Positions 9,879-20,361 of a stretch of DNA of 64,000 nt are shown here, piece after piece. The DNA comes from Ichthyophis bannanicus (Eukaryota > Chordata > Amphibia > Gymnophiona > Ichthyophiidae). The notes under the pieces were generated by a model. That model was given only the letters and a program-made list of their open reading frames with translations, had not been told where the DNA came from and searched no databases. Position numbers and translations under genes: made by a program. The stretch covers positions 194,052,184-194,116,183 of the forward strand of contig CM066044.1 in NCBI GenBank assembly GCA_033557465.1, written 5' to 3'. Every line of letters starts with the position of its first letter. Position 1 is the stretch's first letter.

Positions 9879-11175
9879 TTAAGTATGGAAGAGGTGTCGT
9901 AGAACAGCCTGACTAAACAAGGCATCCCGGCGGGAGTCCTTGTCTAAGCAGTAATGGGCTGTGAAGGTATGAACCGAGGCCCAAGTAGCTGCTCGACATA
10001 TGTCATCAATAGACACAGAGTGTAGATTTGCCATTGAGGCTGCCATGGCTCTCACATTGTGAGCTGTGACATGGCCTTCCAGAGAAAGGTTCTTACTCTG
10101 ATAGGCAAAAGAAATACACTGTGCAATCCAGTTGGACAATGTTCTCTTGGAGACTGGAAGTCCCAAATGAGAAGGATCAAAAGCAACAAAGAGTTGGGAA
10201 GACTTTCTATGTTGCTGTGTCCTCTAAGTAAAAGGAAAGTGCTCTTTTACAGTCCAAAGTATGAAGATTCCTTTCTGCATTTGAAGCATGAGGCCTTGGA
10301 AAAAATACAGGCAGGTAAACCGCCTGGTTTAAATGAAAAGGTGAGACCACCTTTGGCATAAAGGGTGGATGAGTCTTAAGGACTACCTTATCATGATGGA
10401 ACCTTGTATAAGGAGGATCAGCCACCAATGCTTGCAATTCACTGATGCGATGTGCTGATGTGATTGCAATGAGAAAGATAACTTTCCAGGAAAGGAATTT
10501 CAAGGAGGTAGCAGCTAAAGGTTCAAAAGGCAGCTTCATGAGCTGCCAAAGAACCAGATTCAGGTCCCATACCACTGGAGGTGGCCTAATGGGAGGTAGA
10601 TAGAAGAAGGCCCCTCATAAATCTCGCTATGAGAGGATGAGAGGAAAAAGGTTGTCCATTTAAAGGCTTTAAAGAAGCTGAAATAGCACTTAAATGGACT
10701 CTTACTGAGTTAGTCTTAAGTCCTGCATTAGATAAATGAAGGAGATACTCCAGTAATGATTCCAGAGGTATCGCAAAGGGGTGAAGACCCTTTTGCGAAC
10801 ACCATATGGAAAACCTTTTCCACTTAAAAACTAAGAACGTCTTGTGGAAGTTTTCCTGGAAGCACAAAGGACGTCCCTTACTTGTTGAGAAAGGTTAAGA
10901 CCATGAAGGTCTAGGCTCTCAGCAACCAGGCCCTGAGATGCAGAGAGTGGGGATTGGGATGCCACAACATCCCGTCCTCCTGAGACAGGAGATCTGGAGC
11001 AGATCCTAACTCCAAAGATGGAGCTTGAGAGAGATTCAGGAGCAGAGGGTACCACACATGCTGTGGCCAATGTGGAGCTATGAGAATCATGTGGCCTTTG
11101 TCTCTCTGAAGCTTGAATAGGGTCTTGGGAATTAGGGGAATGGGTGGGAAGGCATATAGGAAGTCCTGACCCCAA
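9879..11175 (-). pseudogene. DIRS tyrosine recombinase, H1 copy (frameshifted)
   Basis: Minus-strand tyrosine recombinase in four frame segments: 11175-10831, 10867-10586, 10575-10207 and 10166-9879. Recognisable blocks are SRKTSTRRS, VFKWKRFSIWC, LSNAGLKTNSVRVHLSAISASL, TSAHRISELQAL, the HNVRAMAASMA box and HTFTAHYCLD at the end. The first catalytic arginine position reads AHRISEL where N1 has ARRISEL. The residue adjoining the SEL box is kept but its neighbour has changed R to H. The nucleophile tyrosine in TAHYCLD and the HxxR pair are kept. The frameshifts make this copy inactive. Confidence 0.8.
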
Positions 11176-11231
11176 TGGAGGAGGAAAGCATCACTGGCCT
11201 GAGAACCCTGAGCCGGAATTCTGGAACAGAA

Positions 11232-12435
11232 TCAGGGAAGTTTGGCATTCAACGGACTTGCAAAGAGGTCTATGTCCGGAGTTCCCCAAATTTGAAAACG
11301 TTTTGCTACCTGATCTGCATGGAGAGACCATTCGTGTGGAAGCAGAATAAGACTAAGTCTGACTGCCCAAGAGTTTTGAATGCCTGGCAGATACACTGCA
11401 AGGAGATGAATCTGATGCTCTCTGGCGAGGGCCCATAGTCGCAAAGCTTTGTTGCAAAGCAACAGAGAGCCTGTTCCTCCCTGCTTTTTCAGATAGAACA
11501 TAGCTACTTGATTGTCCGTCTGAATTAGGACTGTCCTGTAGCTGAGCTGGGTATGGAACACTCAAAGAGCAAGGAAGATTGCTCTGAGTTCTAGGAGATT
11601 GATATGTAAGTGGGTCTCCTGTGGAGTCCAGGTGCCTTGGGTAGAGAGATCTTGCAGATGAGCTCCCCAACCCACCTGTGAAGCATCTGTTGTTAGAATG
11701 ACCTGGGTTAGGGGTTGCTGGAAAGGGGACCCCACCAACAGGTTTTGGGTTGACTGCCACCATTGTAGAGACAAAATAAGGTGACTTGTGTTTGCTATTT
11801 TGTCTGATAGGCAGCCTGATGCCTGAGTCCACTGAGTGGAGAGAGTCCATTGGACTGCTCTCATATGGAGGCGAGCATAGGGAACCACGTGCACGGTAGA
11901 TGCCATGTGGCCTAGTAGTTGTAACATTTCCCGAGCAGTGAGATGAGTTTTTAACACTGCCTGGGAGGCTAACTGTACAATGCGAAGGCAGCGGGCCTGT
12001 GGAAGATAGGCCCTTTCTTTTCTGGTATCCAGCAAAGCTCCTATAAACCCTAGAGACTGAGTGGGAGTTAGGCTGGATTTTGGGATGTTTATGACCAGGC
12101 CCAAATACTGAAGGGTATGCATTGTGCAAGATAGGGAAATTCTGGCCTCTGACTCTGATGGGGCTCGAATGAGCCAGTTGTCTAAGTAGGGGAAGACGAA
12201 TATTCCTAGAGTGCGAAGAAATGCTGCCACTACAGCCATGCATTTCGTAAACACCCTTGGTGCTGAGGCCAGGCCAAAAGGAAGCACACTGTATTTGTAG
12301 TGCTTTCCTTGAAAAAGAAAACGAAGGAACCTTCAGTGAGTTGGATGGATGAGAACATGTGTGTACGCATCCTTGAGATCTAGAGAACAAAGCCAATCCT
12401 GACTCTGAAGGTATGGCAGCAGAGTTCCCAGAGAA
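11232..12435 (-). pseudogene. DIRS RT/RNase H, H1 copy, 3' part
   Basis: C-terminal half of the pol protein of H1, read leftward from the N1 insertion point. It contains MLPFGLASAPRVFTKCM (motif B region), then the polymerase motif C as YLDN at 12177-12188 in place of YLDD, with the second catalytic Asp codon reading AAC. RNase H follows with LTTDASQVGWGAH, INLLELRAIF and IQTDNQVAMFY, which supply the acidic residues D, E and D. The frame then continues into the WGTPDIDLFASPLN block typical of DIRS pol C-termini. The upstream half is at 18112-18550. A second frame (12396-11353) is also open here, and it is the upward extension of the recombinase frame. Confidence 0.8.
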
Positions 12436-12815
12436 AGCACAGTTACTTACCTGTAACAGGTGATCTCTGGGAACAGCAGGAATAAGTCTTCACATATGGG
12501 TACGTCGGTACCGACGGAGCCTGCGCGGGAACGCTCCCCAGAGTCCAATCAGAAAGCCTTTGGGAGCATCCCACAGCTCCTGCATGCTGCCTTCCCGCCT
12601 TTCCAACTGTCTCTCCTCAGTTGAGTTTTATAGCTGAGACAAAGAGGGAGAGAGAGGGAAAGGGAGAGAAATAGAGAGAGAGAGAAACTCCTTGGGGAGG
12701 TGGGTGGGTTGTGAAGACTTATTCCTGCTGTTACCAGAGATCACCTGTTACAGGTAAGTAACTGTGCTATCTCCAGGAACAAGCAGGAATGAGTCTTCAC
12801 ATATGGGGACTCCCT
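12436..12815. repeat. N1 left terminal repeat, foldback and internal complementary region
   Basis: The outer arm 12436-12495 recurs inverted at 12712-12770, so the left end alone can form a hairpin with about 60-base arms. The inner part matches the right end (17930-18111) in inverted form. CTGTGCTATCTCC at 12762-12774 is the exact reverse complement of GGAGAT joined to AGCACAG. A nine-base consensus splice donor, CAGGTAAGT, is present on the plus strand at 12751-12759 and on the minus strand as the complement of 12445-12453. Confidence 0.9.
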
Positions 12816-12924
12816 AGCTTTTGATGCCAGGGAGAAAGCCCAGAAGTTGTGTGACCCTGGGACAGGGCTGCACTTCCGCACCTGGATCTCTGGCATCCCA
12901 TGAGGGATGGTGGGTAGGAGTTGA

Positions 12925-14487
12925 TTAAGTATGGAACAGGTGTTTGAGAACAGCCTGACCAAACAAGGCATCCCGGTGGGAGTCCTTGTCTAAGCAGTAA
13001 TGGGCTGTGAAGGTATGAATTGAGGCCCAAGTGGCTGCTCGACAGATGTCATCGATAGACACAGAGTTCAGATGAGCCATTGAGGCTGCCATGGCTCTCA
13101 CATTGTGAGCTGTGACATGGCCCTCCAGAGAAATGTTCTTGCTCTGATAGGCGAAAGAAATACATTGGGCAATCCAGTTGGAAAGAGTTCTCTTGGAGAC
13201 TGGTTGTCCCAAATGAGAAGGATCAAAAGCAACAAAGAGTTGGGAAGACTTTCTATGTTGCTGTGTCCTCTGTAAGTAAAAAGCCAGAGCTCTTTTACAG
13301 TCCAGGGTATGAAGATTCCTCTCTGCACTTGATGCATGAGGCCTTGGAAAAAAGACAGGTAGGTAGACCTCTTGGTTGAGGTGAAAGGGCGAGACCACCT
13401 TGGGCATAAAGTGTGGATTAGTCCTAAGGACTACCTTTTCATGATGGAACCTTGTGTAAGGTGGATTAGCTACTAGTGCTTGCAATTCACTGATGCGGCG
13501 TGCTGATGTGATTGCAATAAGAAAGATAACCTTCCAAGAAAGGTATTTCAAGGAGGTAGAAGCTAAAGGTTCAAAAGGTGGCTTCATAAGCTGACCAAGA
13601 ATCAAATTTAAATCCCATGCCACCGGAGGTGGTCTAATGGGAGGCTTTGGTAAAAGGAGGCCTCTCATGAACCTTGCTACAAGGGGATGAGAGGAAACAG
13701 GTTGTCCATTTAGAGGCCTGAGGGAAGCTGCAATAGCACTCAGATGGACTCTTACTGAATTTGTTTTAAGACCTGCATTAGAGAGATGCAGGAGATACTC
13801 CAGCAACGATTCCAGAGGTATTGAGCGGGGGTTAAGACCCCTTCCAGAACACCAGATGGTAAACCTTTTCCACTTGAAGGCATAAGAATGTCTAGTGGAA
13901 GGTTTTCTGGAAGCATAAAGAACATCTTTCACTTGTTGAGAAAGAGGAAGATCCTGAAGATCTAGGCCTTCAGCAACCAAGCCCTGAGATGCAGAGATCG
14001 GGGATTGGGATGCCACAACTTTCCGTCCTCCTGAGAGAGGAGATCTGGAGCAGACCCTAACTCTAGGGAGGGAGCTTGAGAGAGATGTAGAAGCAGAGGG
14101 TACCACACTTGCCGTGGCCAATGTGGAGCTATGAGAATCATGTGGCCTCTGTCTCTCTGAAGCTTGAACAGGGTTTTGGGAATCAGGGGAATGGGTGGAA
14201 AGGCATACAGGAAGTCTTGACCCCAGTGAAGGAGGAAAACATCCCTTGCCTGAGCCCCCTGAGCCGGAGTTCTGGAACAGAACCGGGGAAGTTTGGCATT
14301 CCACGGACTTGCAAAGAGGTCTATGTCCGGGGTTCCCCAAATTTGAAAAATCTTGGATACCTGGTCCATATGTAGGGACCACTCGTGTGGAAGCAGAACT
14401 CGACTGAGTCTGTCTGCCCAAGAGTTTTGAACACCTGGAAGATAGACTGCCAGAAGATGAATGTGATGCTCTCTGGCGAGGGCCCAC
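12925..14487 (-). CDS. DIRS tyrosine recombinase, N1 (intact frame)
   Basis: An open frame of 520 codons on the minus strand. The last 330 or so residues are a tyrosine recombinase, which in DIRS elements inserts the replicated circle into the genome by strand exchange. Visible are an N-terminal core-binding part (YAFKWKRFTIWC, LSNAGLKTNSVRVHLSAI) and the catalytic residues: Arg in TSARRISELQAL, the HxxR pair in TAHNVRAMAASM, and the nucleophile Tyr in FTAHYCLDKD close to the C-terminus. The first 175 or so residues are Ser/Pro-rich and overlap the RNase H frame (13962-14487) in another phase. The true start may be internal. No stop or shift is visible in the catalytic half, so this copy could still be functional. 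Confidence 0.85.
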   Translation of the reverse strand: MGPRQRASHSSSGSLSSRCSKLLGRQTQSSSASTRVVPTYGPGIQDFSNLGNPGHRPLCKSVECQTSPVLFQNSGSGGSGKGCFPPSLGSRLPVCLSTHSPDSQNPVQASERQRPHDSHSSTLATASVVPSASTSLSSSLPRVRVCSRSPLSGGRKVVASQSPISASQGLVAEGLDLQDLPLSQQVKDVLYASRKPSTRHSYAFKWKRFTIWCSGRGLNPRSIPLESLLEYLLHLSNAGLKTNSVRVHLSAIAASLRPLNGQPVSSHPLVARFMRGLLLPKPPIRPPPVAWDLNLILGQLMKPPFEPLASTSLKYLSWKVIFLIAITSARRISELQALVANPPYTRFHHEKVVLRTNPHFMPKVVSPFHLNQEVYLPVFFPRPHASSAERNLHTLDCKRALAFYLQRTQQHRKSSQLFVAFDPSHLGQPVSKRTLSNWIAQCISFAYQSKNISLEGHVTAHNVRAMAASMAHLNSVSIDDICRAATWASIHTFTAHYCLDKDSHRDALFGQAVLKHLFHT

Positions 14488-16250
14488 AGTCGCAGAGCTT
14501 CATTGCAAAGCGACAGAGAGCCAGTGCCTCCCTGCTTGTTTATGTAGAACATGGCTACCTGATTGTCCGTGTGGACAAGGACTGTCTTGTGGCTGAGCAG
14601 GGTGTGGAAAACTCGCAGAGCAAGGAAGATTGCTCTGAGTTCCAAGAGATTGATATGTAGAGAAGTCTCCTGTGGGGACCAGATGACCTGGGTGGAGAGG
14701 TCCTGAAGATGAGCTCCCCAGCCCATTGGAGAAGCATCTGTTGTAAGAGTTGCCTGGGGTAGAGGCTGTTGAAAGGGAGACCCCAGCAACAGGTTTTGAG
14801 GGACTTCCACCACTGGAGGGACAAAAAGAGGCGACTTGAGTTTGCTAATTTTTCTGACAGGCAGCCTAATGCCTGGGTCCATTGGGTGGATAAAGTCCAC
14901 TGAGCTGCTCTCATGTGCAGGTGAGCATATGGTACCACATGAACGGTGGATGCCATGTGGCCTAGCAACTGTAACATTTCTCGAGCAGTTAGTAGGGGTT
15001 TTGACTCTGCTTGAGAAGTTAACTGCATCAAGCGAAGGCAGCGGGCCTGAGGAAGATAGGCCCTTGCCTTTGTGGTATCCAGCAGCGCCCCTATAAACTC
15101 CAGGGACTGAGTAGGGATCAAATTGGATTTTGGGATGTTTATTACCAGCCCTAAATTTTGAAGGATACGCATTGTGCAGATTAAAGCAGTCTTGGCCTCT
15201 GATTGAGTGGGAGCTCGAATAAGCCAGTCGTCCAGATAGGGGAAGACAAATATTCCCAGGGTTCGCAGAAAAGCAGCAACCACTGCCATGCATTTCGTGA
15301 ACACCCTTGGTGCAGAGGCCAGGCCAAAGGGGAGCACTTTGTATTGATAGTGCTTCTCCTAGAAAAGGAACCAAAGGAACCTTCTGTGACTTGGATGGAT
15401 GAGAACATGAGTGTACGCATCCTTGAGATCTAGAGAACAAAGCCAATCCTGACTGTGAAGGTATGGCAGCAGAGTTCCTAGAGAAACCATCTTGAATTTC
15501 TCTTTGACTAGGGAATCTGTTCAATTCTCTGAGATCTAAAATGGGCCTGAAGCCCCCTGTTTTCTTTGGGATAAGAAAATAGTGGGAGTAGAACCCTGTG
15601 CCCTGTTGTTGAGAAGGCACTTCCTCTATTGCCCCCTGGGCTAGAAGAGTGGCAACCTCCTGCTCTAACAGGCTGAGGAGGGAGGTTGGAGAATTGAACT
15701 GGTGCACTCTTGTGAGAGGGGGCAAGCTGGAAAAATGAAGTTTGTACCCCTCTCTTATGATGGAGAGTTCCCAATGCTCTGCTGTGATTTGCCCCCATCT
15801 GGGAGCAAAGTGACATAACCTTCCTGGGATGGTGGAGGGCTCTGGTCCTTCTAGAGCCAGGAAGGCTAAGTTCCCTAGCAGAGAGTCAAAGGCCCTGAGG
15901 GGGCTGAGATTGCTGGGCTGGAGCAGGCCTCGCAGCCTTTGCCTTGGTCTGTTTGGAGGATTGCTGACATTTGGAAGGAAAATGAGCTGCAGAAGATGCT
16001 CTCTGACTATAAGCAGGATAGGATCTTCCCTTTTTAGAAAAAGGTGTTTTCTTGAACAACCTTTTCTTAGCAGGAGCAGCGGTAGATTTGGATAGTCTAT
16101 CCAAAGCAGAATTTTCAGCATCCATTTGATTGGCCTTTGCTTGCCAATCTTTACCAAACAGATTCTCACCTGTACAGGAGATATTTCACAATTCATCTTG
16201 GACCCAGGTCTCCAAATCAGATGCTTGAAGCCAAGCAAACCTATGTGCAC
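13962..16250 (-). pseudogene. DIRS reverse transcriptase / RNase H, N1 copy
   Basis: Pol of N1. Conserved sequence starts near 15880 with the block around GPEPSTIPGRLCHFAPRWG, then SHYFLIPKKTGGFRPILDLREL (fingers). Near 15510 the homology moves to a second frame (15337-14555), with MLPFGLASAPRVFTKCM and an intact YLDD motif at about 15225-15236. It returns to the first frame near 14790 for RNase H: LTTDASPMGWGAH, INLLELRAIFLAL, VHTDNQVAMFYINKQGG. The last part is the DIDLFASPWNAKLPRF to PHWPRQVWYPLL block seen in DIRS pol C-termini. The first frame happens to stay open for 762 codons, but its middle third is out of phase with the enzyme, so a working protein would need both shifts corrected. 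Confidence 0.8.
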
Positions 16251-17724
16251 CTATAGCTATAGCTAAGGCTCTGCTTACGCATTCAAAGGAGTCGAAAGCT
16301 GCACGGTTGGAGAATTTGGAGATATCCTGGGCATGTTTGAGCCCAGAGAGAAATTCTGGCCTTTTACTGTCCGACATAAAAGGACTTAAAGTAAGCAAAT
16401 GGTCAGTGACTTCTTTTAAGAACATTCCCATGTAGAGACTATAGGAATTAATTCTCGCAGCCAGCATGGAAGCTTGGAAGATTCTTCTACATTCACGTCC
16501 TGGAGGATTAGAGGCATGTCTCTTGGCACTTCTAATCTTTCTCATTGCAGACTCAACCACAATAGAGTGGTGAGGGAGCTGAGTTTTATGGAAACCAGGA
16601 CAAGGAGGGACACGATACATGGTGTCTAACCTGCGAGAATGAGGAGAGGTGGATAGAGGTGCTTCCCACATCCTTAACATGAGATCATACAGAATCTCAT
16701 GAATAGGCAGGGTAGCTGCCTCTTTAGGAGTTTTAGGATATTGTAGAATATCTAACTCCTTAGCTCTAGGCTCTGACTCTGGGGCTACTGTAAAATAGAG
16801 AGACCCCGAGCCACCTCTCTGATAAAGTCTTGAAAAGACAAGTCCTCTGGAGGAGACATCCTTCGTTTAGGAGAGGACTCCTCCTGTGGAAGAAGCATTG
16901 CTGCATCGACAGACTCTTCAGAATCCTCAGAGTCATCAGAGGAATCGAAGTATCGTCTGTCGGGATGCTCTTGCAAAGCCCGATACCCGTACCGACCGGG
17001 GTCAGTATCGGGAATCATCGGTACCAGGGTATCGATACTGGAGGGCTGCAGAGGGCAGAGTACCGGCATGGCTGACAGCAATGCCGATGCCACCGGTACC
17101 GGAATCGGTGCCGATGGCGATACCGGAGCCCGTACCTGTAGAGTAGTCTGTTGCGGTACCACGGGCGTCAATGCCACAAGGAAGGCCGCCAGACTGTGTT
17201 CGATGGACAGAATCCTCTGATCCATCGACGCTGCCAATGCTGGGAAGTCGGTACCGGTGGAAGCCACTGGTACCCCAGAACATGGCACCAGGAGATCTGT
17301 TGAGGCCACGCCATCTAGATCGTCCTGGAACCCCGATGATGATGCTTTAGAAGCCGAAGCCTCCCGCCGGGGTAATTTTGCCGGTGCAGCATCCTTGAGG
17401 GCAAGGCCAGGGGCATCTTGATGCTTGGAAGGAGATTTGCCCTTCAAGGACCGGCTGGATTTATGTTTAGTTACCTGAGATCCATGTGAGGAAGAAGAAG
17501 CCCTGGAAGACGTCGATGCCACCGAAGCGGCATCAGAGGGAAGCAGGGTACTGAGCTTGGCAGCTCAGTTCTGTCGACCTCTCAGACATCATGGAACAGG
17601 ACACACAATCTTTAATGGAATGGTCAGGGCCTAAACATTTGAGACACCAGTCATGGGTGTCGGTGACGGAAATAGTACCGCCACATTTTGTGCACTTCTT
17701 AAATCCTGAGGCAGGTTTTTCCAT
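16186..17724 (-). pseudogene. gag: DIRS gag, N1 copy (two lesions)
   Basis: Gag of N1 from the ATG at 17724 (MEKPASGFKKC). The N-terminus has CTKCGG, then WCLKCLGPDHS and a CVSC pair, a likely zinc-binding cluster. A Ser/Lys-rich and then Ser/Thr/Pro-rich middle follows, encoded partly by GGTACC-rich DNA near 17000-17160. The C-terminal core has SRRLDTMYRVPPCPGF, LPHHSIVVESAM, AIAIGAHRFAWLQASDL. A frame change near 17530 and another near 16785 break it into three blocks (17724-17533, 17522-16785, 16680-16186). H1 and H2 carry the same protein with different lesions. Confidence 0.75.
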
Positions 17725-17929
17725 ATTTAAGGAAAAGGTTTTGGGCCCAAGGCCCAAAACTGAAGTACACCTGAAGAAAAATAAAAGGTCTTCTTTTTTT
17801 TTTAAATTTTTTTAAAGAAAAGAATAAGAACCGGCGGTACCGGTATAGCGTCGAGGAAGGCAGATGCGTACAGAAAAGAAATAAAGAAAAAATAAGGAAA
17901 TTCTTCTGCGGTGACAGGAACACGACCTG

Positions 17930-18111
17930 CTGGCTCTGCGGAAAAAGAACAACTGAGGAGAGACAGTTGGAAAGGCGGGAAGGCAGCACGCAGGCGCTGT
18001 GGGATGCTCCCAAAGGCTTTCTGATTGGACGCTGGGAAGCGTTCCCGCACAGGCTCTGTCGGTACCGACGTACCCTTATGTGAAGACTCATTCCTGCTTG
18101 TTCCTGGAGAT
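17930..18111. repeat. N1 right terminal repeat
   Basis: Inverted copy of the inner left terminal repeat, ending GTTCCTGGAGAT at 18111 and containing TCGGTACCGA. It has the GACTCATT form that pairs it with the N1 internal complementary region and not with H1. Confidence 0.88.
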
Positions 18112-18550
18112 AACATCTTGAATTTCTCTTTGAACAGAAATTTGGTTAAGTTCTCTGAGGTCTAAAATGGGTCTGTGTCCCCCTGTTTTCTTTGGAATAA
18201 GGAAATAAGGGGAGTAAAACCTTGTACCCTGTTGGGAAATGGGTACGTCTTCTATTGCCCCATGGGGCAAGAAGTAAACTGACCTCTTGACTCAACTGAG
18301 TGTTGAGAGAAGCCTGAGAATTGAACTGTCTTACCACTGTAGGAGGGGGCATGTTGAAGAAATGGAGCTTGTACCCCTCTCTTACAATGGAAAGAGTCCA
18401 TTGTTCTGCTGTTATCTTCCCCCATCTCGGGGCAAAATGACACAACCTTCCTGGGATGGTGGAAGGCTCTGGCCCGTTCAGAGCCAGGAAGGCCAAGTTC
18501 TCTAGATGGGAGTCAAAGCCCCTGTGAAGGCTGAGTCTGCTGGGCCGGTG
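18112..18550 (-). pseudogene. DIRS reverse transcriptase, H1 copy, 5' part
   Basis: N-terminal pol segment of H1, on the right side of the N1 insertion. It contains LNGPEPSTIPGRLCHFAPRWG and YSPYFLIPKKTGGHRPILDL in two frames, with a shift near 18260. It continues at 12435 leftward after removal of N1. Confidence 0.75.
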
Positions 18551-18555
18551 GAGGC

Positions 18556-20361
18556 TTAGCAGTCTTTGCTTTCCTTTGCTTTGGGGGCTGCTGTTCCCTT
18601 CGGGCGGACTGAACTGCAGAATGCACCTGCTAGGTATAGGAGGGGTAAAACCTCTTTTTTTTTTTTTTTTTTTTTAGAGAAGAATGGTTTCTTGTAGGAT
18701 TTTCTCCTTGCAGGATCAGCTGTAGCCTTGGATAGTCTATCCAAAGTTGTGTTCTCAGCATCCAGCTCATTAGCTTTCTCTTGCCAATTTTTGCCAAAGA
18801 GATTTTCGCCTGTACAAGGGATATTCTCCTGTTTGTCCTGTACCCAGAGTTCTAGGTCAGATGCCTGGAGCCAGGCAATCCTACGAGCACCTATGGCAAT
18901 GGCAGAGGTTCTGATTATGCACTCAAAGCAGTCAAAAGCTGCACGATTAAACTTGGAAACATCCTGGGCATGTTTGACAAGTGTAAGATAATCCTGCCTC
19001 TTATCATCAGGAAGGAGAGGGCTCATAAGCTCTAGATCTCCAGTAACCTCTTTAAGGAATATTCCCATATATAAGATGTAGGAACTAATCCTGGCAGAAA
19101 GCATAGAGGCCTGGAATGTTCGATGCCCAAAGGCATCAAGAGTCCTACATTCACGTCCTGGAGGATTAGATGCATGCCTTTTTGCACTCTTGATCCTTCT
19201 CATAACTGACTCCACCACTATGGAGTGGTGTGGCAACGGAGGTTTTTGAAATCCAGGACAAGGAGGCACTCAATACATGGTATCCAGCCTACGGGAATGA
19301 GGAGAGGTGGTAAGAGGTGTTTCCCACATTCTTAACATGAGATCCTGCAAGATCTCATGAATAGGTAAAGTAGCCGCTTCCTTGGGAGCTTTAGGATATT
19401 GTAAAATCTCGAACTCCTTTGCTCTGGGCTCTGTTTCAGGAGCCACTGTGACGGAAAGACCTCTAGCCACCTCCCTGATGAAATCCTGAAAGGATATATC
19501 CTCTGGAGGAGACATCCTACGTTTAGGAGAAGGCGGCTCCTCAGAGAGAAGTACTCCGGCATCGACAGAGCTGTCAGAGTCCTCAGAGTCATCGGAGGAA
19601 TCAAAATATCTTCTGTCTGGGTGCTCTTGTAAAGCACGGTACCGGTACCAATCGAAGTCGGTACCAGAGGGGTGCGGGACTGGCCTGTCGATACCGGAGG
19701 AAATAGCATGACTCGGTGTTGGAAGCACACTCGCCGATGTCGATGGTGTCGGTGTCGGTACCGGTGTCGATACCAGTTGAACTGTCTGAAGCGGTCCCGA
19801 AGGCACCGATGCTGCAAGGAGAGCCGCCAGACTGTGCTCAATAGCCAGGAATCTCTGGTCAATTGACGCTGCCGATGCCTGGGTGTCAGTACGGGACAAA
19901 GCGGCCAGTACCCCAGAGCATGGCACCAGTAGTTCTGCCGAGGTTGAGGCCTCGAGAACATCCTGGAGCCCCAATAGTGCTTTGGAAGCCGAAGCCTCCC
20001 GCCGGGGCAAGTTTGCCAGTACAAGTCCCTCAAGGGCAACGCCAGAGGCATCTCGATACTTGGAAGGAGATCTACCCTTTGAGGACTGGCCAGATTTATG
20101 TTTGGTTACCTGAGATCCATGGGAGAAAGACGAAGCCCTGGAAGACGTTGATGCCACAGATGCTGCATTGGAGGGAAAAAGGGTGCTAAGTTTAGCAGCT
20201 CGGTTCTGCCGACCCCTCTTCGACATCATCCCACAGGCAACACACTCCGAGAGGGAGTGGTCTGGACCTAAACATTTGAGGCACCACTCGTGAGTGTCGG
20301 TGACGGAGATGGTACCGCCACACTTGGAACACTTTTTAAAACCCGAAGCGGGTTTTTCCAT
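18556..20361 (-). pseudogene. gag: DIRS gag, H1 copy (one stop)
   Basis: A gag frame of about 601 codons from the ATG at 20361, interrupted only by TGA at 19270-19272, where N1 and H2 have Arg (MYRVPPCPG and MYRVSPCPG). A CGA to TGA change at a CpG explains it. The N-terminus has CSKCGG, WCLKCLGPDHS and CVACG. The middle is Ser/Thr-rich with acidic DDSEDSD. The core has PHHSIVVESVM and AIAIGARRIAWLQASDLE. A run of 21 T at 18655-18675 encodes an expanded lysine tract near the C-terminus. Apart from the stop it is the longest gag frame in the window. Confidence 0.8.

Larger units (their letters stand above)
12436..18111 (-). mobile_element. Complete DIRS retrotransposon N1, nested in H1
   Basis: A 5,676-bp element with both ends present (AGCACAG at 12436, GGAGAT at 18111), coding on the minus strand. 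It lies in the reverse transcriptase of H1. The host reads GAGAA before and AACATCTTG after, against GAGAAACCATCTTG in the uninterrupted N1 homologue at 15481-15494, so it entered without target duplication. Order: gag (17724-16186), RT/RNase H (16250-13962), recombinase (14487-12925). The recombinase is intact. Gag has two visible lesions and the RT two frame changes. This is the best-preserved element of the window. Confidence 0.92.

Noticed and set aside
13962..16250. A single continuous 762-residue protein
   Set aside because: The frame is open throughout, but its middle third is out of phase with conserved RT sequence, which lies in the frame at 15337-14555. I therefore call it a frame-shifted pol and not one protein.
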